Part shown: positions 1-5,940 of the stretch, piece after piece
Layout of the letters: the number at the start of each line of letters is the position of its first letter
How positions within the stretch are numbered: the stretch's first letter is position 1
IMG/VR virus record: IMGVR_UViG_3300008267_000030
Coordinates: 1-64,000 of that record
Source: a virus
DNA length: 64,000 nt
Strand: one strand, 5' to 3'
Notes under the pieces: model-generated
What the model was told of the DNA's origin: nothing
The model's database searches: none
What the model saw: the letters and a program-made list of their open reading frames with translations, nothing else
Program-made: the position numbers and the translations under genes

Positions 1-133
1 ACACCTGACTACATCCGACGCAATGCAGGCAGGGCAGGCGGCAGCCCTCCGCTCTTCCTTACCTGCTCTGTGCATCGGTCATCCATCGCTTCGCACGCAC
101 GCTATATATAGGGGAAATCCGGCCTGCTCAAAC

Positions 134-174
134 CTTACATGATTTGATGTAAGATTTCCTGCAATATCGTTGCA
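134..174. promoter_or_regulatory. Paired inverted repeats, candidate operator
   Basis: Two palindromes stand side by side, 134-153 with 7-base arms and 160-174 with 5-base arms, just upstream of a promoter-like element. A binding site for a phage or host regulator is inferred from position and symmetry only. Confidence 0.35.
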
Positions 175-196
175 AGAAATATGCATGACTCTGCTG

Positions 197-208
197 TATC
201 TTGCGCCC
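197..208 (+). promoter_or_regulatory. Candidate early promoter -7 element (TATCTTGCGCCC)
   Basis: TATCTTG resembles the Bacteroidota -7 element TAnnTTTG. The run TTGCGCCC recurs exactly at 3349-3356, at the second candidate + strand promoter. A TTG lies upstream at 170-172 but the spacing is long. The shared 8-mer at two operon starts is the main support. Confidence 0.35.
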
Positions 209-254
209 ATCGGGCGGCAGGTCGCAGCCCACTAACCAAAAAACCTAAATACCT

Positions 255-647
255 ATGTCAGAACAAGTTAAGACAATCGAATTTGCAGGAAAGCAAGTCG
301 AAACAATTGATTGCACACCTACATGGAGGTGGGCGATGTCCGTTTATATCCTTGCAATCGCTCAGAAAGGCATGAATGCCAAAGATGCGATAGCAGACCT
401 TGAGCGTCTCGCTGATAATGTTGACGCAAAGCATAAGCAGGAAATGGAGGAGATTAAGAAACTGCAGACCATGGCCGACAATCAGGAGCGGCTGCTGCTT
501 AATCTGCGTGAGATTGCTGAGCGCAAGAGGCTGACATTCTCCAATAATGCCCTCTACGATTACGAGCGTGCCAAGTTCATCGGCATGATTGAAGCCATGC
601 GCACTCTGGGGATGGATGTCGAACCTTACAATTGGATTAACCTATGA
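255..647 (+). CDS. Hypothetical coiled-coil protein
   Basis: This 130-residue protein is the first gene of the + strand block. Residues 50-90 are rich in Glu, Lys and Leu with heptad-like spacing, so a coiled coil is likely; the N-terminus carries a Trp/Thr segment. I do not recognise a family. The ATG at 255 follows an A-rich leader (AACCAAAAAACCTAAATACCT), the usual start context here. Its TGA overlaps the next start (ATGA at 644-647), so the two genes are probably translationally coupled. Confidence 0.75.
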   Translation: MSEQVKTIEFAGKQVETIDCTPTWRWAMSVYILAIAQKGMNAKDAIADLERLADNVDAKHKQEMEEIKKLQTMADNQERLLLNLREIAERKRLTFSNNALYDYERAKFIGMIEAMRTLGMDVEPYNWINL

Positions 648-751
648 AAGCCATCCGCAAATTTCTGAGCATTCCCGATTTCGATGTTATGCTCATCACC
701 TTGTTTTTTACCATCTGTTTCATCCTTCTAACCATTCAAATTTTCTCATGA
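644..751 (+). CDS. Small single-span membrane protein (35 aa)
   Basis: This short frame starts at the ATG of an ATGA overlap with the preceding gene and ends in another ATGA overlap with the next, a strong sign of a real gene. It encodes 35 residues: a basic N-terminus (MKAIRKF) and then one hydrophobic segment (about residues 16-34) rich in Leu, Ile and Phe. It is a likely inner-membrane peptide of unknown role, first of three consecutive small membrane proteins. Confidence 0.6.
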   Translation: MKAIRKFLSIPDFDVMLITLFFTICFILLTIQIFS

Positions 752-981
752 AAACCAACCTCACACCTTCGCCGCTGCGCCGTCTGATGACGGCCTGCGG
801 CCTTTTCGCTGCTCTGCCGTTCACGCTGCTGCTGACGGCCATCATTGCGTTCAGATTTCTCTGCTTTGTCCATGCTCCATTCGGATGCATGGAAACACCT
901 TACTACATCGTTTGCTTTGTTGGCAGCATTGCCATCATCTGCTTTGCGACTGCATCATATAGCCACATCTTCGAAGACTAA
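748..981 (+). CDS. Small membrane protein with two transmembrane segments
   Basis: The start is the ATG at 748, overlapping the preceding stop by four bases. The 77-residue product has a basic N-terminus (residues 1-13) and two hydrophobic spans near residues 15-37 and 52-70, separated by a short Cys-containing loop. No family is recognised. Its membrane-protein neighbours on both sides suggest a small envelope-acting group, for example superinfection exclusion or host membrane modification; that role is inference. Confidence 0.65.
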   Translation: MKTNLTPSPLRRLMTACGLFAALPFTLLLTAIIAFRFLCFVHAPFGCMETPYYIVCFVGSIAIICFATASYSHIFED

Positions 982-982
982 T

Positions 983-1123
983 ATGCAGGTTCTTAACTCT
1001 CTCAAATCATGGGCAGGTCGGGCAATTACCGACCTGTTCATTTGCTTTATCATCTGCGCAGGTTTTCTCGGATTGTTCTCCGTGATTGCCTTCGCTGAAT
1101 TTCTCATTGACTTAATTTTCTAA
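983..1123 (+). CDS. Small membrane protein (46 aa)
   Basis: This 46-residue frame starts one base after the preceding stop. Its N-terminal 15 residues are amphipathic (Lys, Trp, Arg), followed by a long hydrophobic stretch (residues 17-46). One or two membrane passes are likely. It is the third membrane peptide in a row. It matches no known family by eye. Confidence 0.6.
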   Translation: MQVLNSLKSWAGRAITDLFICFIICAGFLGLFSVIAFAEFLIDLIF

Positions 1124-1143
1124 CCAACTAATTTCTTACCATT

Positions 1144-1350
1144 ATGTTACCCATGTATCTTATTGTCCTCGATTTTAACACCGGAATGGCCATCCAGTAC
1201 ACCATCACTCCGGAGCATCAAGCCATGGATGCCGATGAACTGCTGACTGCTCTCGGCCATCGGGAAAAGGACTGCCATTGGATGTTCGGCTCTGAACCGA
1301 TTGAAGAGCGTGATGCCGCTGATTATGATGACGGAATCCGTGAAATCTAA
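1144..1350 (+). CDS. Hypothetical acidic protein
   Basis: This 68-residue protein has a beta-rich N-terminus (MYLIVLDFNTGMAIQY) and an acidic tail (EERDAADYDDG). The start may be the ATG at 1144 or the one at 1153; both follow an AACCAACTAATTT-type leader. No family is recognised. It sits four bases upstream of the RadC-like gene. Confidence 0.65.
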   Translation: MLPMYLIVLDFNTGMAIQYTITPEHQAMDADELLTALGHREKDCHWMFGSEPIEERDAADYDDGIREI

Positions 1351-1354
1351 GACC

Positions 1355-1807
1355 ATGCAACAACTGATTGATTTCATGCCTCCATCCGGTGTTGAAGTTA
1401 TCCCTGCCCATTATCGGGCAGGGAATACTGCTTTGACCTCTCCGCAATTGTGTGAGACCTTCCTGCGCTCCGTATGGCCTTCAATCGAATGCCGTGAGTC
1501 TTTCTATGCCGTATTTCTCAACCAATCGCTGAAGCCTATGTCATACGCTAAAATTGCGGATGGCGGAATTTCTTCGGTATTGGTCGATGTCCGGATTCTG
1601 TTCAAATACGCAGTTGATAGCATGGCCTCCGGCATGGTCATCGCTCACAACCATCCGAGCGGAAAATTTGAGGCATCCATGCATGACGAAAAACTTACCA
1701 ACAAAATCAAATTGGGATGCGAGATTTTAGAGTTTCGCCTCCTTGACCACATCATTTTAATGCCGGAATCCGGCTTCTATTCCTTCGCTGAGAACGGCAG
1801 AGTCTAA
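1355..1807 (+). CDS. radC: RadC-like JAB/MPN domain protein
   Basis: This 150-residue protein is essentially the C-terminal JAB (MPN+) domain of RadC. Its metal-binding motif is HNHPSGKFEASMHD, which fits HxH-x7-S-xx-D, and a Glu lies upstream near ESFYAVF. The helix-hairpin-helix half of full-length RadC (about 225 residues) is missing, as is common in mobile-element copies. RadC-type proteins were long called DNA repair proteins, but their biochemistry is unsettled; the motif predicts a Zn hydrolase. The start at 1355 leaves four bases after the preceding stop. Longer upstream frames overlap that gene. Confidence 0.85.
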   Translation: MQQLIDFMPPSGVEVIPAHYRAGNTALTSPQLCETFLRSVWPSIECRESFYAVFLNQSLKPMSYAKIADGGISSVLVDVRILFKYAVDSMASGMVIAHNHPSGKFEASMHDEKLTNKIKLGCEILEFRLLDHIILMPESGFYSFAENGRV

Positions 1808-1812
1808 CCTCA

Positions 1813-1858
1813 TCCGGATGCCGATAGGCGGGCATTGGGTTCGATTCCCACATCCGGA
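1813..1858 (+). ncRNA. tRNA-like minihelix (acceptor stem + T arm), copy 1
   Basis: The sequence folds as a 7-bp acceptor-like stem (TCCGGAT 1813-1819 with ATCCGGA 1852-1858) and a T arm (TGGG 1836-1839 with CCCA 1847-1850, loop TTCGATT 1840-1846). Only 16 bases lie where a tRNA has its D and anticodon arms, and they can form a small GCC-GATA-GGC hairpin. The element starts six bases after the RadC-like stop and is followed by GCAATGC. It is not a full tRNA. A processing signal, a structural RNA or a tRNA relic are all possible. Copy 2 lies at 5600-5640. Confidence 0.5.
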
Positions 1859-1895
1859 GCAATGCATTAACGCAGATTCCAAACCAATTAAACAC

Positions 1896-2210
1896 ATGAG
1901 AAAAAGCACTGTTCTTTTTTCCTTCCTTCTCTGCTTCGGTCATGCCGTTGCAGGGCAGAATTTTATGCTGAAAAGACCCGGCACATCATCCGCCAGGCAC
2001 AAACAAATTGACCTGCGCATCCGTGAGGAACGCAGAGAAACGGCCATCAATTGCTTCTACTTGTCCGCTTTGGTGGCCGGCATCGTTCTGCCTCGTTTGT
2101 ATCCGGATAACCCCAAAATTCACATGGGCATTCCTGCAAGTATCGCAGTAAGTACCATGACTTACGCTTTTTATATTGACAACAGAAAACCAAACAAATT
2201 CAGAAAATGA
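1896..2210 (+). CDS. Hypothetical secreted or membrane protein
   Basis: The product has 104 residues with an N-terminal signal-like segment: MRKS, a hydrophobic core of about 12 residues, then a possible AVAG cleavage site. A second hydrophobic segment lies near residues 53-66 and a third near 79-92, with a basic C-terminus. The start at 1896 follows the leader AAACCAATTAAACAC; frames starting further upstream would read through the tRNA-like element. Its function is unknown. It overlaps the next gene by ATGA. Confidence 0.65.
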   Translation: MRKSTVLFSFLLCFGHAVAGQNFMLKRPGTSSARHKQIDLRIREERRETAINCFYLSALVAGIVLPRLYPDNPKIHMGIPASIAVSTMTYAFYIDNRKPNKFRK

Positions 2211-2437
2211 GAACTACAATCGAAAGCGACCTCCGTGTATTCATGGTGGTAACAAGAGAAGGCAAAACTGCATTCTGCAATATCGAAGACTTAAACCAAG
2301 TTGTGAAGGAATTGAAATGCCGTGAGGGTTATTTCGCCATCTATGACATTTGGAACAACAAGCCAAAAAAGGTAAGTCAGAAAAACCTTACTGCATTCTT
2401 TGAGGGCGCAGGATTAAAGCAGGAATTTTTTTATTAA
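2207..2437 (+). CDS. Hypothetical protein
   Basis: This 76-residue soluble protein has alternating beta and helical segments (DLRVFMVVTREGKTAF, then a Lys-rich helix). No family is recognised. It is coupled to the preceding gene by a four-base overlap. Confidence 0.65.
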   Translation: MRTTIESDLRVFMVVTREGKTAFCNIEDLNQVVKELKCREGYFAIYDIWNNKPKKVSQKNLTAFFEGAGLKQEFFY

Positions 2438-2451
2438 ACCAATTTACAGAC

Positions 2452-2784
2452 ATGACTATTATCACGAATTTCGACATGACAAGAAAGAGCAGGGTTTTCC
2501 CCTGCTCTGCAGGATGGAAAGCAGAATTGTACGCTGAACACATTTGTCCGGAATCCTGCACTCTGGTAGATGAAACCATTGACGGCAGGACATTCCGCAC
2601 GATGTTAGAGGCAGAAACATGGGCGAGAGGAATCTGCCTGCAGAAGCCGGACAAAAGCAGGCATCCATTACTTGAAAAGGTAAACAAGTTCAGAGAAGTA
2701 GCGGAGGACATTGCGAACGATTTCGCCCTGCCTGCTGAGTCTGCAGACCACATTACCGAGACTTTACTTAAACGCTTTTGCTGA
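2452..2784 (+). CDS. Hypothetical protein
   Basis: This 110-residue protein has three Cys in its first half and a helical C-terminal half (KVNKFREVAEDIANDF). No known domain is recognised. The ATG follows AAACCAATTTACAGAC, a typical leader of this genome. Confidence 0.65.
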   Translation: MTIITNFDMTRKSRVFPCSAGWKAELYAEHICPESCTLVDETIDGRTFRTMLEAETWARGICLQKPDKSRHPLLEKVNKFREVAEDIANDFALPAESADHITETLLKRFC

Positions 2785-2785
2785 T

Positions 2786-2992
2786 ATGAGACCGACCGAC
2801 ATCATCCACATCCGAGTAACATTCGAGGACGAATTTTCCGGAGCGACCTTAGTGAAAGAAGTATCCCGAAGCATGGAGACATTTGTCTCTATGCAGGCGA
2901 GTATCGGGCAGATTGTCCGCAGGTTTGAGAACGGCATCTCATGGGCATGGCGAGTAATCAAAATTGAGCATATTGGACATGGAGCAGACTAA
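2786..2992 (+). CDS. Hypothetical protein
   Basis: The 68-residue product begins MRPTDIIHIRVTFED. The start at 2786 lies one base after the preceding stop; longer frames would overlap that gene. It is probably a small alpha/beta fold with no recognisable family. Its end overlaps the next gene by 14 bases. Confidence 0.6.
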   Translation: MRPTDIIHIRVTFEDEFSGATLVKEVSRSMETFVSMQASIGQIVRRFENGISWAWRVIKIEHIGHGAD

Positions 2993-3254
2993 GCATCAGA
3001 AGTACGGCCAATACCCTCACGGGTTGAAGGCATACACGCACACCAAGAGCGTTATCTATGACCTGATGATGTACAACATCGAACAACAAAAGTTAGGCGA
3101 TTCTACCCTGCTTTCTGACGATTTTGTGGCAGGTATCGCAATGGAGTTTGAGAGGCTGAACTTTCGGCAGAAATGGAAGCCGGATTCCGAAGCATGGGAA
3201 GACCATCTTGTTGGGTTTTGCGAGATCAAGACAAAGCAGCACTTGAAAGCATGA
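2979..3254 (+). CDS. Hypothetical protein, last gene before terminator
   Basis: This 91-residue protein is rich in His, Lys and Tyr near its N-terminus (TKHQKYGQYPHGLKAYTHTK) and Trp-rich near the C-terminus. The ATG at 2979 gives a 14-base overlap with the preceding gene; one at 2964 is also possible. It is followed 20 bases later by an intrinsic terminator and so closes the first transcription unit. Confidence 0.65.
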   Translation: MEQTKHQKYGQYPHGLKAYTHTKSVIYDLMMYNIEQQKLGDSTLLSDDFVAGIAMEFERLNFRQKWKPDSEAWEDHLVGFCEIKTKQHLKA

Positions 3255-3274
3255 GTACTGCGGGCAGGTTAAAG

Positions 3275-3301
3275 ATAGGGGAGCAATCCCCTATTTTTTT
3301 T
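3275..3301 (+). terminator. Intrinsic terminator
   Basis: A 7-bp stem ATAGGGG/CCCCTAT (3275-3281 and 3288-3294) with an AGCAAT loop is followed by T7 through 3301. It lies just after the gene ending at 3254 and before a promoter-like region. Confidence 0.85.
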
Positions 3302-3321
3302 GCAGAAATTATTGCAATCAT

Positions 3322-3356
3322 ATTGCAGTCTCAAATAATCCTTTAATATTGCGCCC
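3322..3356 (+). promoter_or_regulatory. Candidate promoter for second early operon
   Basis: A TTG at 3323-3325 (within ATTGCAG) is followed 18 bases later by TAATATTG at 3344-3351, close to the Bacteroidota pair TTG and TAnnTTTG. The downstream run TTGCGCCC (3349-3356) recurs at 201-208. TTGCA copies at 3312-3316 and 3323-3327 may be binding sites. Confidence 0.55.
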
Positions 3357-3377
3357 TTAAACCAATTAAATATTTAC

Positions 3378-4013
3378 ATGATTAACTTACAGAAAAACAA
3401 GTGCGGAGGGCAGGATGCCCATTCTGCGCTAATTTATGACCTAAAGGCAGTATTAGCCAAGCATCAGGAAATTCCGGATTGGGTTGATTCCCTTGCGGAA
3501 AAAATAATGACAGAACCCAAGAGAGTAAAGTTTGATGGAGTTAAGGTAATCCAGCAGATGGCTGAGGAAGATGTAATTTTGCAAGACCTTGAAAACCACA
3601 ACGAGATACTCAAGCAGCAATTTGAGCATGAGTGCCATCAGTATTATCTTAACCTAAATGAGCAGTTGTCCCCACTCGGTAAGGTGCTTGTATTATTCCG
3701 TAGAAACCATGAACTGCAGGGGCAGAACGAATGTCATTATGGAATGAGCGGAACGCATTGCAGGATTATTGTAATGACTCAGAGGAGCCGGATTCTTATT
3801 GATTGCCTTACCGATTCTGAGCGAGTAACGCTTCCATATTCAAAGCGTGATTGGTTTTTCAGAAAAAATGGCAAGTATTTCTGTTTATCTTATCTCAATC
3901 ACAGATTGCCATGTTACAGAGAACTAAAACCTAATGTTAATAAGTTTGAGTCAATTCAAGAATTGCTTGACTCTACCCATTTTACTGAAATGCTTCATTA
4001 CATTATCCGCTAA
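3378..4013 (+). CDS. Hypothetical protein
   Basis: This 211-residue protein is the first gene after the 3.34-kb promoter and has leader AAACCAATTAAATATTTAC. Residues 1-110 are mostly helical with acidic and Gln-rich stretches; the C-terminal half is beta-rich with scattered Cys and Tyr. I cannot assign a family. First position in an operon makes an early regulatory or host-takeover role possible, but nothing in the sequence shows it. Confidence 0.7.
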   Translation: MINLQKNKCGGQDAHSALIYDLKAVLAKHQEIPDWVDSLAEKIMTEPKRVKFDGVKVIQQMAEEDVILQDLENHNEILKQQFEHECHQYYLNLNEQLSPLGKVLVLFRRNHELQGQNECHYGMSGTHCRIIVMTQRSRILIDCLTDSERVTLPYSKRDWFFRKNGKYFCLSYLNHRLPCYRELKPNVNKFESIQELLDSTHFTEMLHYIIR

Positions 4014-4016
4014 ATA

Positions 4017-4529
4017 ATGCTTATCCAAAATGAACCAAATCAAATGGCTTCCGTCTGGGTTGACGGCAGTTTTTTGTGCGTGATTGAGCCTACGCATAAT
4101 GCGCTCCCTACGCTTACTGATGCCCTGCAGGATAAGTATCCTAATGCGATTGAGGTCATTGTCTATGGCCGTGATTTCAAAGCCGAGTGTGAGAAAATTG
4201 GCATCATCGCAAAGGTGGTATATCAGTACCAATCCGAGGCCATTGAGATTGAACTGACATGGATAACCAACCGGAGCAACCGATTCCCTAACGGATTTGA
4301 TTCTTGGCAAGAGACGCATTGCGAAATATGCTTTGCCATCGGCATCGAAGCCAACAAGGAAGACTCTTCCGGAGTAGTTGAAGATGTGCGTGAAGCCGAC
4401 GGCATGGGCGGACTATGGGAACTTGCCAAAGACCTGACAGATGCTTTTGAGAAGGCCAACGAGGGCAGGCAATGGGATGGCGAATGGATAGACGAGATAG
4501 ATGCTTACATACAATCAAAACTTAAATAA
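4017..4529 (+). CDS. Hypothetical acidic protein
   Basis: This 170-residue protein has an alpha/beta N-terminal half (SVWVDGSFLCVIEP, then IEVIVYGRDF) and an acidic helical C-terminus rich in Trp, Glu and Asp. No family is recognised. The start at 4017 lies three bases after the preceding stop; an ATG at 4044 is an alternative. Confidence 0.7.
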   Translation: MLIQNEPNQMASVWVDGSFLCVIEPTHNALPTLTDALQDKYPNAIEVIVYGRDFKAECEKIGIIAKVVYQYQSEAIEIELTWITNRSNRFPNGFDSWQETHCEICFAIGIEANKEDSSGVVEDVREADGMGGLWELAKDLTDAFEKANEGRQWDGEWIDEIDAYIQSKLK

Positions 4530-4533
4530 TACC

Positions 4534-4992
4534 ATGAACAAGAACATAACACCGATGCAGATTCTTGAAGAACTGCACGATCTAAATGACCGGTTTGGCG
4601 AAATGGGATTTCCGGTTTCAGTCTTTGTGAACGGAGACCGGTATCCGGTTCAGAGCATTGATACATTCTACAACTATGACGAGCGCAGGAAGCGCACGGG
4701 AGTGCATAGCATGGACATCAACGCAGAGGTTAAGGTAATGCTCAACTCATTCCCGACATCGCAGCACAGCCTCATTGAAGCAGCAAGGAAGGTGCTTACG
4801 GATGCAGGCTATTATGTGGACAACCTTTGGCATATCGAAGATGTAACGAGCCGCTACAAATGCGATGAAACAACGGCCATGGCCATGCTTGACTCCGCCC
4901 TGACCCATAGTTGGATTGTTGAGAAAATCAACGAAACAATTGACGAAATGGCCAACGAGGATGAAATCGAAAGAAAAGACGATGATGAGTAA
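4534..4992 (+). CDS. Hypothetical protein
   Basis: The product has 152 residues. Its N-terminal third carries a beta hairpin (FPVSVFVNGDRYPV); its C-terminal third is highly acidic and ends in ERKDDDE. No known domain is recognised. It starts four bases after the preceding stop and overlaps the next gene at its end. Confidence 0.7.
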   Translation: MNKNITPMQILEELHDLNDRFGEMGFPVSVFVNGDRYPVQSIDTFYNYDERRKRTGVHSMDINAEVKVMLNSFPTSQHSLIEAARKVLTDAGYYVDNLWHIEDVTSRYKCDETTAMAMLDSALTHSWIVEKINETIDEMANEDEIERKDDDE

Positions 4993-5290
4993 GCCAGGCA
5001 TTTTAGCGAAGACCCACGCAATCCATCTGCATACCGGAACGAATGCAGATGGCCGCATCCGGAAGGAGTACATGGTAGTTGTACTTGACAAAGAGCCGGA
5101 AAGCCCGCAGGCATTGTTTGCAAAACTGCTCAGCGAAGCCAAGTCTGTATCATACTTTCACAGATTTTCATCACACGGTCTTGAGTCAGGTAGCCATTGC
5201 GTTTACCATGTTACTGCCGTGTATCCATCCCGTGAGGAACAAGTCGAAGAATACATTTACGGAGACCAAAGCGATGACTACAATGACTGA
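4985..5290 (+). CDS. Hypothetical protein
   Basis: The start is in an ATGATGAGTAA overlap, so 4982 or 4985 are both possible; the product is 101-102 residues. It has beta-rich segments (EYMVVVLDKEP and a conserved-looking SYFHRFSSHGLESG). The family is unknown. Confidence 0.65.
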   Translation: MSKPGILAKTHAIHLHTGTNADGRIRKEYMVVVLDKEPESPQALFAKLLSEAKSVSYFHRFSSHGLESGSHCVYHVTAVYPSREEQVEEYIYGDQSDDYND

Positions 5291-5600
5291 GAAATATTCA
5301 TGGGGTTTAGTCTGGGCAGACCTTGATTTCAAGACCTACAAGACCACGCATCCGATTCTGTCCGGCAGGGTAACACCTGCACGGGCAGGCAGGATTAAGC
5401 AGCACTTTGAGCGCATCAATGCTGACCTATCTGCGCCATACGGAGTATCTCCGAATGGGTATGCATATACCTGCGGATGCGAACACGATTGCTGCGGATG
5501 CCTTGTCCGGCAGCGGTACAAGGTTCTGTTTCAGCAGACCGATTTCGGTTCAGACGAGTACGATGTTCATTTGGAATTTAAGGAAACTTACAACTACTAA
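5283..5600 (+). CDS. Small protein with Cys cluster
   Basis: This 105-residue protein has a tight cysteine group, CGCEHDCCGC (about residues 63-72), that could bind a metal such as zinc. Upstream is TPARAGRIKQHFERINADL, a likely helix. The start at 5283 sits in an ATGACTGA overlap; an ATG at 5274 is also possible. It is followed without a gap by the second tRNA-like element, whose first stem base is the last base of this stop codon. Confidence 0.65.
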   Translation: MTEKYSWGLVWADLDFKTYKTTHPILSGRVTPARAGRIKQHFERINADLSAPYGVSPNGYAYTCGCEHDCCGCLVRQRYKVLFQQTDFGSDEYDVHLEFKETYNY

Positions 5601-5640
5601 GCACGATGGTCGCAGGCGGGGTTCGACTCCCTGCCGTGCT
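5600..5640 (+). ncRNA. tRNA-like minihelix (acceptor stem + T arm), copy 2
   Basis: An acceptor-like stem (AGCACG 5600-5605 with CGTGCT 5635-5640) encloses a five-base-pair T arm (CGGGG 5617-5621 with CCCTG 5629-5633, including one G-T pair) and the T loop TTCGACT (5622-5628). Only 11 bases replace the D and anticodon arms. GCAATGC follows, as in copy 1 (1813-1858), and the next leader also matches copy 1. The paired stems differ in sequence from copy 1 while the fold is kept. Confidence 0.5.
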
Positions 5641-5685
5641 GCAATGCGGGATATTCCGCAGATACTTAAACCAATTATTAAACAC

Positions 5686-5940
5686 ATGGAAATTGTGAAT
5701 TATTCCGAAAAGGCGATAGCCGTAATCGGAGAGACCCGTCCGCACTCCGATGCTCTGAAGGGCATGGGAGGCCGCTTTAACCGCTATCTTAAATGCGGTG
5801 CTGGCTGGATATTCAGCCAAAAGAAACGAGCCGAGGTAGAGGCATTCATTGCCAAGGCCGGAGCCGGATCATCGGAACCTGCCGACAGAGGCATGGCGAG
5901 TTATATTGATGCGCAACTTGAAGCCGGATACAACAGATGA
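5686..5940 (+). CDS. Small domain protein with GMGGRFN...GAGWIF motif
   Basis: This 84-residue protein carries a pattern I know from short repeat-like domains in mobile-element and large-virus proteins: a strand-helix start (KAIAVIGETRPHSDALK), then GMGGRFN and GAGWIFSQKK. Its biochemical role is not known to me. The start at 5686 follows the leader AAACCAATTATTAAACAC, nearly the same as before the gene at 1896. It overlaps the next gene by ATGA. Confidence 0.65.
   Translation: MEIVNYSEKAIAVIGETRPHSDALKGMGGRFNRYLKCGAGWIFSQKKRAEVEAFIAKAGAGSSEPADRGMASYIDAQLEAGYNR

Larger units (their letters stand above)
1..254. other. Non-coding leader region before the first + strand genes
   Basis: No convincing gene lies here. 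The stretch holds two adjacent inverted repeats: CTTACAT/ATGTAAG at 134-153 (6-base loop) and TGCAA/TTGCA at 160-174 (5-base spacer). A promoter-like TATCTTGCGCCC follows at 197-208, and a short hairpin CGCCC-ATC-GGGCG lies at 204-216. The layout suggests operators, promoter and leader for the first + strand operon. A short open frame at 181-375 overlaps the real gene and has no support. Confidence 0.5.

Noticed and set aside
204-230. Third tRNA-like element near the left end (GGTCGCAG also occurs in copy 2)
   Set aside because: It lacks the TTCGANT loop and an acceptor stem; only a short hairpin and an 8-base match are present.
1785-1858. A complete tRNA gene containing the T arm at 1836-1850
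   Set aside because: The best acceptor partner is local (1813-1819) and no D arm or anticodon arm can be built in the upstream coding sequence. The same holds for 5600-5640.
1811-1861. attP site derived from a tRNA 3' end
   Set aside because: Both elements carry their own 5' acceptor strand, there are two of them with different sequences, and no integrase gene is in the window. Kept only as a minor alternative.
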